A program made the translations under genes and the position numbers. A DNA stretch of 64,000 nucleotides from Phaeodactylibacter sp. (GTDB taxonomy: Bacteria > Bacteroidota > Bacteroidia > Chitinophagales > Saprospiraceae): positions 1 through 64,000 of the forward strand of contig JAGFJD010000380.1 in NCBI GenBank assembly GCA_024102975.1. Direction: 5' to 3'. The notes below the pieces were generated by a model, which saw only the letters and a list, made by a program, of their open reading frames with translations, searched no databases and was not told where the DNA came from. Below are positions 42,932 to 50,390 of this stretch, one piece after another (within the stretch, counting starts at the first letter, position 1; each line of letters begins with the position of its first letter).

Positions 42932-45097
42932 TTACAATTCCAGCGGCATTTCCCGGAGCCGCCGCCCGGTCAGCCGGAACACGGCGTTGGCGATGGCGGC
43001 GCCGATGGGCCCCAGCGGAGGCTCGCCGACTGCCCCCGGCGCGTCGGCGTTTTCCAGGATAACGACGTCGATGTCCTTTGGAGCATGTTTCATCAGGGCC
43101 ATCCGGTATGGCCCGTAGATGGTGGGCGTCAGCCGGCCGTTCTTCACCGTCATCTTCTCGTACAGGGCGGCGCTAAGGCCCATGATGATGGCGCCCTCGC
43201 ACTGGGCCCGCACCTGGTCGGGGTTGACTGCCAGGCCGGGGTCGATAGCACAGGTGACTTTATGCACCCTGATCTCCTGACCTTCGATGGAGACCTCCGC
43301 CACGTGCGCGCAGGGGGTATTGGCATCGGTGGAGGCGGCAAAACCCATGGCGCGGCCGTTGTGGACGCCGTCTTTCCAGCCCGCTTTATCTGCTGTGGCT
43401 TTGATGACTTCCTTCAACCGGTACCCCGCCTCGTCATCCTGGATCTGATCCAGCCGAAACTGCACGGGGTCTTTTCCGGCCTTGATGGCCAGCTCATCCA
43501 TAAAACTCTCGATGGCAAAGGTATTGGCCAGCAGGCCCAGGCTGCGCCACCAGCTGGTGGCAAAGGGCAGCTTGACCCGCCAGGAGACCGCCCGGTAGTT
43601 CGGGATTTTACCATACTGGATCATGCCGCCCCGCCAGGCGCCGGCGTCGGCCCCGAGGATGGGCTGGGCAATGGCGGGAAACAAAGGAGAGCCGAACATG
43701 ACGTCGCCGCTGGAAACATGGTGCTCCATGGCTTCGATATTGCCGTCGGCAGACAGCCTTGCCTTCATCACATGATGCGTGGGCGGGCGGAAGGTATCAT
43801 TCTGAAACTCTTCCTGCCGGTTGAAGAAGCATTTGACCGGTTTGCCGACGGCCCTGGACAATACCGCCGCCTGCATGGCATTGGGGGTGTGCAAACGACG
43901 GCCGAACCCACCGCCCAGATAGGTGGGGATGATGTTTACCTTTTCCTCGTCCAGCCCCAGGCGGCCCGCTACTTCCCCTCTGGTTATCCTGACCACCTGG
44001 GTGGAGATCATTACCGTGGCCTTGTCTCCATCGACGAAGGCCAGCGCTCCGTTGGGCTCCAGCTGGGCGTGGGCGCCGATGGGGCTTTTGTATTCCGCCG
44101 TAATGATATTCTCCCCATTATCCAGCACATTTTGCGCACTGCCTTCCTTCTGAATGACGAAAGGCTCTCCCTTTCCAACTTTGATCATTTCCTCAATGTC
44201 TTCGGACTGCCACTTTTTCCCGGTTTCCCAGGTTACTTTTATGGCATTCCTGGCGTTTTCAGCTTCCATGCGGGATTTGGCCACCACCCCCACGAAGTCC
44301 TTCTCCTTTACCACTTTCACTACTCCCGGCATCTTTTCCGCTTCCGTAGTATCGGCGCTTACGTACCTGGCGCCGATAGCGGACGGCCTGGCGACCGCCC
44401 CGTAGAGCATGTCGGGCATAGTGGCGTCCATGCCGAAGATAGGAGCGCCGATGACCTTATCGCGGAGGTCTAGCCGGGGGATGGGTTTTCCCACAAATTG
44501 GTACGCGTTGGCGCCCTTCAGAGGCGGAGTATCGGGAATCGTCCATTCCGTTACGGTTTTAACAATATCGCCGTAAGCCAGAGATTGGCCATTGCCCGAC
44601 ACAACGCCCTCCTTGACGGTGAGCGCGGCGGCATCCATTTTCAGGATACGGGCGGCTTCGTTCTTCAGCATCTCCCGCATGGTAGCGGCCAGCTCCCGCA
44701 GAGGTTGCCAAAGGCCGGAAATGGAAAGGCTGCCCCCGGTGGAAAGGCCATCGATGTTGCCGGTAGCGGTAGCCGCATGTACGACTTTCATCTGGCGGAT
44801 ATCCACTTCCAGTTCATCGGCGGCGATCTGGGCCAGGCCGGTAAAAGTGCCCTGCCCCATTTCCACTTTGGGCGAATGCAGTATGACCTGGTTATCCGCC
44901 GTCACTTCAAACCAAAGCTGCGGCGTTTCGGTATCTCCCAGGTAGGAAGGCTCCATTGAATTGGCCATCTCTGCCAGAGACCGCCGCCAGATCGGGCGGG
45001 TAAAGTACCCTGTTCCCAGCAAAACACCGACGCCTACTGCCGACCGGACGATAAATTTTCTCCTGGAAAATGTCTTTTTATTTCTTGATTCACTCAT
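42932..45097 (-). CDS. Molybdopterin-binding subunit of a xanthine dehydrogenase-family enzyme (isoquinoline 1-oxidoreductase beta type)
   Basis: A 721-residue protein with a Tat-type signal (TFSRRKFIVRSAVGVGVLLG), so it is folded with cofactor and exported to the periplasm. Family motifs include SPKVEMGQGTFTGLAQIAAD near residue 75, GGFGRRLHTPNAMQAAVLSR in the middle, and QVRAQCEGAIIMGLSAALYE with DVVILENADAPGAVGEPPLG at the end, the EPP(L/M)G motif near the catalytic glutamate. Such enzymes hydroxylate N-heterocycles or oxidise aldehydes using Mo-cytosine or Mo-pterin dinucleotide, passing electrons to a 2Fe-2S subunit and a cytochrome. It is the last gene of a three-gene operon (cytochrome, 2Fe-2S, this). 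The substrate is unknown. Confidence 0.9.
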   Translation of the reverse strand: MSESRNKKTFSRRKFIVRSAVGVGVLLGTGYFTRPIWRRSLAEMANSMEPSYLGDTETPQLWFEVTADNQVILHSPKVEMGQGTFTGLAQIAADELEVDIRQMKVVHAATATGNIDGLSTGGSLSISGLWQPLRELAATMREMLKNEAARILKMDAAALTVKEGVVSGNGQSLAYGDIVKTVTEWTIPDTPPLKGANAYQFVGKPIPRLDLRDKVIGAPIFGMDATMPDMLYGAVARPSAIGARYVSADTTEAEKMPGVVKVVKEKDFVGVVAKSRMEAENARNAIKVTWETGKKWQSEDIEEMIKVGKGEPFVIQKEGSAQNVLDNGENIITAEYKSPIGAHAQLEPNGALAFVDGDKATVMISTQVVRITRGEVAGRLGLDEEKVNIIPTYLGGGFGRRLHTPNAMQAAVLSRAVGKPVKCFFNRQEEFQNDTFRPPTHHVMKARLSADGNIEAMEHHVSSGDVMFGSPLFPAIAQPILGADAGAWRGGMIQYGKIPNYRAVSWRVKLPFATSWWRSLGLLANTFAIESFMDELAIKAGKDPVQFRLDQIQDDEAGYRLKEVIKATADKAGWKDGVHNGRAMGFAASTDANTPCAHVAEVSIEGQEIRVHKVTCAIDPGLAVNPDQVRAQCEGAIIMGLSAALYEKMTVKNGRLTPTIYGPYRMALMKHAPKDIDVVILENADAPGAVGEPPLGPIGAAIANAVFRLTGRRLREMPLEL

Positions 45098-45109
45098 GAT
45101 GTAGTGCTT

Positions 45110-45577
45110 TTAACTGTTGGCATTTTTGATCTCCGCCGCCCGGTGGATGGCTTTCCGCATCCGGTAGTAGGTAGCGCAACGGCAGACGTTGACGATGTTG
45201 TCGTCGATGTCCTGGTCCGTCGGGTTGGGCACCTTTTCCAGCAGGGCGGCGGTGGCCATCATAAAACCCGGCTGACAATACCCGCACTGTGGCACCACCT
45301 CCTCTATCCACGCCTGTTGTACCGGGTGCAGTTCATCGCCGGCCGAAAGCCCCTCTATGGTCGTTATGTCCCGGCCTTCCGCAAACTTGGCCGCGAAAGA
45401 ACAGGAGCGCACCGCCTCGCCGTCGACGTGGATGGTGCAGGCGCCACAGGCCGCTTTCCCGCAGCCAAATTTGGTGCCCTTCAGATCGAGCATATCCCGG
45501 ATGACCCAGAGCAGTGGGGTATTCCCGTCTGCTTCCACCCTGCAGGGCTGGCCATTTACGTTGAATGAAATCTTCAT
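45110..45577 (-). CDS. 2Fe-2S subunit of a xanthine dehydrogenase-family enzyme (isoquinoline 1-oxidoreductase alpha type)
   Basis: A 155-residue protein with two iron-sulfur centres: a plant-type ferredoxin domain with Cys39, Cys44, Cys47 and Cys59 ([15 protein letters not shown]), and an all-helical domain with Cys98, Cys101, Cys132 and Cys134 ([25 protein letters not shown]). It has no signal peptide of its own and would be exported with the Tat-bearing large subunit. It passes electrons from the molybdenum site to an acceptor, probably the cytochrome encoded by the gene upstream. The gap to the large-subunit gene is 12 bp. Confidence 0.93.
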   Translation of the reverse strand: MKISFNVNGQPCRVEADGNTPLLWVIRDMLDLKGTKFGCGKAACGACTIHVDGEAVRSCSFAAKFAEGRDITTIEGLSAGDELHPVQQAWIEEVVPQCGYCQPGFMMATAALLEKVPNPTDQDIDDNIVNVCRCATYYRMRKAIHRAAEIKNANS

Positions 45578-45680
45578 TGTTCCTGGTTTTGGTCTGTATA
45601 TTTTACTACTGCAAACTTTTTAGAGCGCGCCTATGCAAGAGCACAATGCCCCCGAAGTGTCCGGGAAATGTGTGCATCTC

Positions 45681-45760
45681 CATGTATCTCCATGTATTTC
45701 CATGTATTTCCATGTATCTCCACGTATTTCCACGTATCTGCACGTATCTCCACCCATTTC
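45681..45760. repeat. 10-bp tandem repeat (CATGTATCTC and variants, 8 units)
   Basis: Seven clear decamers (CATGTATYTC then CACGTATYTS) and one degraded copy fill the short space between the cytochrome stop and the 2Fe-2S gene. If the genes are one transcript, the array is inside it. Confidence 0.85.
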
Positions 45761-45767
45761 CCTCCGC

Positions 45768-46385
45768 CTACTCCTCCGGTACCGGCGCGCCGGCTGCCGC
45801 CCATTCTTTTACGGCTTTGATGTATTCTTCCTTCGGGACGGGCGGTTTTTCCCGGGGCACGCCATTGGCGTCTACGCCCGGTTCCCATGCCCAGAGTACC
45901 AGCTCATGTTCCGTCAGGTGGTGTACGGTCTCTTCCAGCGTCCGGCCTCCATTGCGGGCAGGGTCGAGGATGGACCGGGCAATTTCCACCCGGCTCAGGC
46001 CTTCCCATTGCATCTTCAGCGGCGCCAGGTGCCATTCCGGCGCTCCTGGCACGCCTGAATAATTGTTATTCTCCTGCCGGTGGCAGGTAGCGCACTGCAA
46101 TGCCGGCAGCCCATGGCCGTCCTCGCCCCGGCGTACGCCGAAATTGTGGTAATGGCTGTCTTCGCCCTGCCGGGGCCGGTCGCCGGCGGGGTGGCAGTTC
46201 ACACAGCGCTTATGGGTGAGGACGGCCATCATTTTGTCGAAGGCTTTCATGGCCTCCTCCTGCGTTTCCGGGGCGGGTACCGGCGGCGTCACCCTGCCCC
46301 CCTGTGATCCCGGAGAAGCAAAAGCGAGCGCCAGGCCTGCCAGGAGGATCAGGCAGGCGGTGTAAAAAAGATAATTTTTTTTCAT
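45768..46385 (-). CDS. Periplasmic c-type cytochrome (electron acceptor of the molybdenum hydroxylase)
   Basis: A 205-residue protein from the ATG at 46385, with an N-terminal hydrophobic signal ([20 protein letters not shown]). Two haem-binding motifs are present: CVNCH at 61-65 and CATCH at 98-102. A second ATG three codons upstream is possible. The gene is first in the operon with the 2Fe-2S and molybdopterin subunits, and cytochromes with such paired motifs accompany isoquinoline-1-oxidoreductase-type enzymes, so it probably takes electrons from that enzyme in the periplasm. This is inferred from context. A dyad resembling the TetR-family operator at 46961 lies about 14 bp upstream. Confidence 0.87.
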   Translation of the reverse strand: MKKNYLFYTACLILLAGLALAFASPGSQGGRVTPPVPAPETQEEAMKAFDKMMAVLTHKRCVNCHPAGDRPRQGEDSHYHNFGVRRGEDGHGLPALQCATCHRQENNNYSGVPGAPEWHLAPLKMQWEGLSRVEIARSILDPARNGGRTLEETVHHLTEHELVLWAWEPGVDANGVPREKPPVPKEEYIKAVKEWAAAGAPVPEE

Positions 46386-46397
46386 AATCACCACATT

Positions 46398-46415
46398 AAA
46401 GTGAGTACTTACTTA
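46398..46415. promoter_or_regulatory. Likely TetR operator in front of the molybdenum hydroxylase operon
   Basis: The sequence AAAGTGAGTACTTACTTA is an imperfect dyad that shares AAGTGAGTA-n-T-n-ACTT with the perfect dyad at 46961-46978 upstream of the TetR gene. Its place just before the cytochrome start, in a 50-bp gap between the two genes, suggests that the TetR-family protein controls the operon. Confidence 0.6.
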
Positions 46416-46435
46416 TTTTTTGTGCAAAAAAAATA

Positions 46436-46957
46436 TCATACACTGTATTTCTCCAGGAGAAAGGCCTTGAATGCCTCCTGGGTTTTCACTCCGTCCCGCA
46501 AAATCTCCGTGGAGATGGCGTCGATGATCTGGTTGAGCAGGGCCGCTTCCTTCTCGGGGTCCTTGTATCCCAGTTCTCTGAACGCCCAGGCCAGCTTGTC
46601 GATCAGGGGTTTCATCTTATTGGGGTTGTGGTATTCCTCTTCCCATTTCAGCTTGAACTGCAGCTTCCAGTAGTCGTATTCAGACGGGTCGATGCTGAAC
46701 GGCATCAGGATGAGCTTCCGGATGGCCCGTTTGGGGTCGTCCTCGAAAATAACCGGGGCCAAAAGCTGGCCGATCCGCGCCTCGACATCCTCCATGATGG
46801 CCCGCAGCAGCCCCTTTTTGTTACCAAAATGCCGGAAGATCAATCCTTCAGATACGCCGGCCCTCTGCGCGATCCGGCTGGTGGACGTGGCGTTGTACCC
46901 ATCTTTGGCGAAAAGCTCGAGGGCGGCGCTGAGGATGTTTTCTTTCTTGTCGGTCAT
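46436..46957 (-). CDS. TetR/AcrR family transcriptional regulator
   Basis: A 173-residue regulator with the TetR HTH at about residues 8-55: KENILSAALELFAKDGYNAT then STSRIAQRAGVSEGLIFRHF and GNKKGLLRAI. The C-terminal ligand-binding part is helical and lacks a known signature. These proteins usually repress neighbours and release DNA on binding a small molecule. The matching dyads in front of this gene (46961-46978) and the cytochrome operon (46398-46415) support autoregulation and control of the molybdenum hydroxylase. The inducer could be its substrate, by inference. Confidence 0.9.
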   Translation of the reverse strand: MTDKKENILSAALELFAKDGYNATSTSRIAQRAGVSEGLIFRHFGNKKGLLRAIMEDVEARIGQLLAPVIFEDDPKRAIRKLILMPFSIDPSEYDYWKLQFKLKWEEEYHNPNKMKPLIDKLAWAFRELGYKDPEKEAALLNQIIDAISTEILRDGVKTQEAFKAFLLEKYSV

Positions 46958-46960
46958 TTA

Positions 46961-46978
46961 CAAGTGAGTAATCACTTG
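46961..46978. promoter_or_regulatory. TetR operator (CAAGTGA-GTAA-TCACTTG)
   Basis: A perfect 7-bp inverted repeat with a 4-base spacer lies 4 bp before the TetR start codon and directly beside the -7 box at 46979-46986, so a bound dimer would block transcription. It is the stronger of the two related sites. Confidence 0.7.
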
Positions 46979-46986
46979 CAAATATA
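46979..46986 (-). promoter_or_regulatory. Candidate -7 box (TATATTTG on minus strand) for the TetR gene
   Basis: On the minus strand the octamer matches TAnnTTTG and lies just upstream of the operator, 22 bp before the start codon. Confidence 0.5.
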
Positions 46987-47094
46987 AAAAAATGATTTGA
47001 AAATGCAACCCTTTGCCCCTTAGAAACCCGGACAGGATTAACAGGAAAGCTGCCAACAGCCTGATGCCTGTTTGGGGTCGTGCAACAGGTATAT

Positions 47095-47250
47095 GTAGAC
47101 AGGATTAACAAGATTATCAGGATATATACACCCCTGTGAAGCAAGCCACTACATCCTGTTAATCCTGTTAATCCTGTCTACTTTCGAATCACGACTCTGT
47201 AGCGCAAGCCGCTACATCTTGTTCATCCTGTTAATCCTGTCTAACTTTCG
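47095..47250. repeat. Inverted array of GGATTAACA words
   Basis: A 29-bp stretch at 47095-47123 and the reverse complement of 47153-47181 agree at 27 of 29 positions, making a large hairpin with a 29-base loop. A second, shorter copy of the right-hand words follows at 47222-47243 with flanking sequence also duplicated (AAGCCACTACAT and AAGCCGCTACAT). Another single copy is at 47033-47044, and the direct array is at 47989. The rest of 46958-47380 shows no gene. Confidence 0.75.
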
Positions 47251-47352
47251 GCCTTTTTCCCAATCCCGGAGCCAAATCCGTCAACCTTTTATCCTGATGC
47301 ATATCCCCTCTGCCCCTCAAAAAAATGATCGGCTGAAAATGTCCCGTTTTAC

Positions 47353-47360
47353 TATCTTCG
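47353..47360 (+). promoter_or_regulatory. Candidate -7 box (TATCTTCG)
   Basis: The octamer differs from TAnnTTTG at one base and lies 20 bp before the lipoprotein ATG at 47381. It fits the spacing seen at other genes here. Confidence 0.4.
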
Positions 47361-47380
47361 CCCCAAAAAATTACCGTCCT

Positions 47381-47935
47381 ATGAATAAATCATTGTTCGT
47401 TCTCGCCATGGCACTGCTGGGCCTCATCAGTTTCTCCTGCCAGGAATCGGGCGGCTCGGCGGAGTTGCAGCAGGAAGTGCTGGCCAGCCCCGAATTTTCC
47501 GCCTTTGTTGCAGCCTACCAAAGCCGGGGCGCCGACCTGGTCAAAGAGCGGCAGGAGCAGAGCCGCAAGGCCGAAGAAGAACTGGCGAACCTGGATACCA
47601 GAGAAAAAATAGAGCGCCGGGAACAAATGGCCCAACAGCGCCGGGCCGAGCAGGAAAAGGAACAGGAAATGAAAAAACCCCTGGACGAGCGCAACAAAAA
47701 GATCAGCAGCCTGCTCTCCGAAGAAAAAAAGCTGTCCCCGGAAGAACTCAAAGCCGCCATCCGCGAGATCGACCGCTCCCTGGGCATCACCCAGGAAATG
47801 CTCGTGCCGGCGCGGACGCAGAAGATGAAAACCGCCCTGGCCGACCTGATGAACCGATTCCCGGAAATCCGGGAACAGGAGGCGACGTTTCTGAAGGATT
47901 GCCTGGATGCTTACGGACAGGATACCAAGAGGTAA
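47381..47935 (+). CDS. Small charged lipoprotein of unknown function
   Basis: A 184-residue protein from the ATG at 47381; the upstream open frame is non-coding repeat DNA. The lipobox SFSC puts the acylated cysteine at residue 20. The mature part is strongly helical and rich in Glu, Lys and Arg (KERQEQSRKAEEELANLDTR, REQMAQQRRAEQEKEQEMKK), with coiled-coil character over about residues 65-120. No family was recognised. It may sit at the periplasmic face of the outer membrane or serve as a scaffold. It is monocistronic. Confidence 0.7.
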   Translation: MNKSLFVLAMALLGLISFSCQESGGSAELQQEVLASPEFSAFVAAYQSRGADLVKERQEQSRKAEEELANLDTREKIERREQMAQQRRAEQEKEQEMKKPLDERNKKISSLLSEEKKLSPEELKAAIREIDRSLGITQEMLVPARTQKMKTALADLMNRFPEIREQEATFLKDCLDAYGQDTKR

Positions 47936-47988
47936 AGGATTGACAGGATCGAACGTGCCGTTTTGAAGCTTGCCCGGATGAAATAAAG

Positions 47989-48021
47989 ACAGGATTAACA
48001 GGATTAACAGGATTAACAGGT
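47989..48021. repeat. 9-bp tandem repeat (ACAGGATTA x3 plus ACAGG)
   Basis: Three perfect nonamers and a partial one lie between the convergent lipoprotein and TPR genes. The words match those of the inverted array at 47095. Confidence 0.9.
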
Positions 48022-48109
48022 AGCGTCAGCATTGGTTCCCTTCGACAAGCTCGGGGCCGGGTTTGCTGGCAATCAACCGCTTAGGTTCCCGGTTTGGAAA
48101 TAACCAATT

Positions 48110-49360
48110 TCACCGAAACTCCCGCGCATCTTTCCCGATCAGGTAGTTCGCCACCCAGCTGTAGGCAAACACCCCCACCAGGAAAATGATAGCCAGGATA
48201 TTCACCCCGGATGTCAGCACGGCCACCAGCCCGACGGCAGCCAGGGTGTAGGTATAATAGGCGAGCTGCCGCCGCGCCCGCCCCCGGGCATCGACGCTGA
48301 ACAGCCCGCCCACCGGCAGCAGCAGCAGCAGGAGGTACAGGCCCAGGTAGAGCAGCATGCCCACGCCGCTGAACCAGTAGGCCAGCAGGCTGGCGGCGGC
48401 CCCGGCGCCCAGCAGGCCGACGATGGTGGACGCGCGGAGCTCGTCTTCATCCAGGGCGTACTTGCCCAGGGGGTGCAGGCGAAGGAAAAGGTTGGACACC
48501 GGCATGGCGATCCAGGAGGAGAAGGCCAGGAGGATATACAGGCCGATAAACGGGTACAGGAAAGGCGCCAGGGAAGGCGAGTTTTCCGCCACTTCAATCA
48601 TGATCCGGTAGAAAATGTAAATGCCGATGATGAATACCCAGCGCCCCTGCTGGTTCATCTTGCCAAGCCAGAGGAAGTATTTCAGCACACCCCGGTAGAG
48701 CCAGTTGCGGGCCTTGATGGCCTCCTTGAGGCCGGTGCGGGCATAGCCGTTGTTGGGTTCCAGGCGCAGGGCTTCCCGGAAGTACCCGAAGGCCTCATCG
48801 TAAGCGCCGCGTTCGATGGCTACCCAGCCCTTATTGGCGTGGGAGTAGCTGTCCTCCGGGGCGTGGTGCAGGGCATAGTCGATGGTCTGCATCGCCTCGG
48901 CCTTGCGGTTGAGCTTGACCAGCGCCTGGGTGCGCAGGTTGATGAGGTTGACGTGTTCGGGATCCAGCTCCAGGCCCTGCCCGGCGGCGGCGAGGGCTTC
49001 CTGCCAGTTCTCTTCGTAGAACTCGATGTGAGCGCGCAGCAGGAAAAAATCGGGGTCGTTGGGGTTGAGGCTCAGGGCGCGGGCCACCGTTTCACGGGCC
49101 TCCTTCGTCCGTTTGTTGTAGAAATAGGACCGCGCCAGGGTATACAGCAGGAAGCCGTTGTTGGGAGCGAACCGCATGGCGCGCTCGCTCACCTCCAGAG
49201 CTTCGGCGAAGCGCTTGCCGCTGAGATAACACTCCGCCAGCCAGGCCATGGCGTAGGCATCGCCTGGCTGTTGGGAGAGCGCTTCTTTGAATTCGCGTTC
49301 CGCTTCCGCCAGGCGGTTTTGGGCAAGCAGCAATTTGCCTCGTTCAAGATGAATGTTCAT
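48110..49360 (-). CDS. TPR-repeat membrane protein
   Basis: A 416-residue protein from the ATG at 49360. Residues 1-215 hold about six TPR units (RLAEAEREFKEALSQQPGDA, AEALEVSERAMRFAPNNGFL, AYGYFREALRLEPNN-type repeats). From about 225 onward there are five to six hydrophobic segments in an integral membrane domain ending in a short basic tail. TPRs bind proteins, so this is probably a cytoplasmic-facing docking surface on the inner membrane. It is the last gene of a unit with a similar TPR membrane protein (38 bp upstream) and a TPR-AAA ATPase. I do not know the system by name. Confidence 0.82.
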   Translation of the reverse strand: MNIHLERGKLLLAQNRLAEAEREFKEALSQQPGDAYAMAWLAECYLSGKRFAEALEVSERAMRFAPNNGFLLYTLARSYFYNKRTKEARETVARALSLNPNDPDFFLLRAHIEFYEENWQEALAAAGQGLELDPEHVNLINLRTQALVKLNRKAEAMQTIDYALHHAPEDSYSHANKGWVAIERGAYDEAFGYFREALRLEPNNGYARTGLKEAIKARNWLYRGVLKYFLWLGKMNQQGRWVFIIGIYIFYRIMIEVAENSPSLAPFLYPFIGLYILLAFSSWIAMPVSNLFLRLHPLGKYALDEDELRASTIVGLLGAGAAASLLAYWFSGVGMLLYLGLYLLLLLLPVGGLFSVDARGRARRQLAYYTYTLAAVGLVAVLTSGVNILAIIFLVGVFAYSWVANYLIGKDAREFR

Positions 49361-49397
49361 TCCAGGTTCTTTAGCTATGGTGTAACCACCGCAATAA

Positions 49398-50390
49398 TTA
49401 CAACCGGGACAACCAACTGGCAATCGTCCCCAATAATAAGAAAATAATCATTCCAAACGCAGCCCAGGCCTTGTGGTAATAGTCTTTTTCCAGCAGAAAG
49501 GCAGCTTCCGGCTCCTTCCTCAGCAGCAGGTTGGAAGCCGGGATGATCAGCAGGGGTACCATCAGCAGGGTTATCAAAGTAGCCAGAACCGGCAGCAAAG
49601 GCCCGGAGGTATTTATCGAACCTTCGAAGGCCGGCTGCGCAAACATCATCCCCAAAACGGTGAAACCGCCCACCAAAACTTCCGGCTGTTTCCGGAGGTA
49701 AACGGACCATTTCAGCAGCCAGCGGTACCAGCCCACCCTACCCTTCAGGCATTCAACCAACCCTTCCCGGGCAAACAGGTTTCCGGGGTTCGACCGAAGG
49801 GCGGCGCCAAAGTGTTCGCGCGCCTCCTCCACTTCCTTTTTTTCCAGGCAAATCCACCCCTGAAGGCAGAGGTTGTTGCTGTCGTTGGGCTGCTGGCGCA
49901 GGGCGTCGAGGATGGCAGCGCGGGCGGCCTGCCCATTTCCTGCTGACCAGAGCAGCTCCGCCCTGAGTTGGAGCAGTTTTGGGTGGCGTGGCTCTTTTTC
50001 CAGTCCCGTTTCAATTTCCGAAAGGGCTTTCCTTGTTTTTTTGCGGCTTTTAAAAACCAGGGCCCGGTACCAATGGTAGAAAGCGGATGCCGGTTCGAGT
50101 TGCAGGCCGGTTTCGATTGTTTCCAGGGCTTTTTTGTAGCGGTTCTGATAAAACAGGGAGACAGTCAGCGCGCGCAGTGCGGATTTCAGGCCGGGATTTT
50201 TTTCCAGTGCCTGGCGGGACAACTCTTCGGCCTCCCGCCAATGGTTCTTCCCTATCCTGCACCAGGCAAGCATAGCGATGCCCCTCGCATCATCGGGCTG
50301 CTGCGCCAGGTGTTTGCGGGCTTCCTCTTCCGCCTGGTCAAAACGCTGGCGTTCGATCAGCCACCAACTGCGCCGCAGGGCTTCGCTCAT
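49398..50390 (-). CDS. TPR-repeat membrane protein with two membrane segments
   Basis: A 330-residue protein. It begins with five or more TPR units over residues 1-225 (QRFDQAEEEARKHLAQQPDD, WREAEELSRQALEKNPGLKS, ARAAILDALRQQPNDSNNL) and ends with hydrophobic segments at about 235-255 and 263-280 and a third at the C-terminus (GMIIFLLLGTIASWLSRL). The start overlaps the stop of the TPR-AAA gene by 4 bp. Its repeats are similar in style to those of the next gene, suggesting duplication within the unit. Probable role: membrane partner or adaptor of the ATPase. Confidence 0.82.
   Translation of the reverse strand: MSEALRRSWWLIERQRFDQAEEEARKHLAQQPDDARGIAMLAWCRIGKNHWREAEELSRQALEKNPGLKSALRALTVSLFYQNRYKKALETIETGLQLEPASAFYHWYRALVFKSRKKTRKALSEIETGLEKEPRHPKLLQLRAELLWSAGNGQAARAAILDALRQQPNDSNNLCLQGWICLEKKEVEEAREHFGAALRSNPGNLFAREGLVECLKGRVGWYRWLLKWSVYLRKQPEVLVGGFTVLGMMFAQPAFEGSINTSGPLLPVLATLITLLMVPLLIIPASNLLLRKEPEAAFLLEKDYYHKAWAAFGMIIFLLLGTIASWLSRL

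Noticed and set aside
42815-44473. A 552-residue plus-strand open frame opposite the molybdopterin-subunit gene
   Set aside because: It is the antisense shadow of a strongly supported gene and starts within the REP-like element. The peptide ILTHGRFCRLQNPPGQYI appears at both element copies because the DNA is repeated, not because it is a gene.
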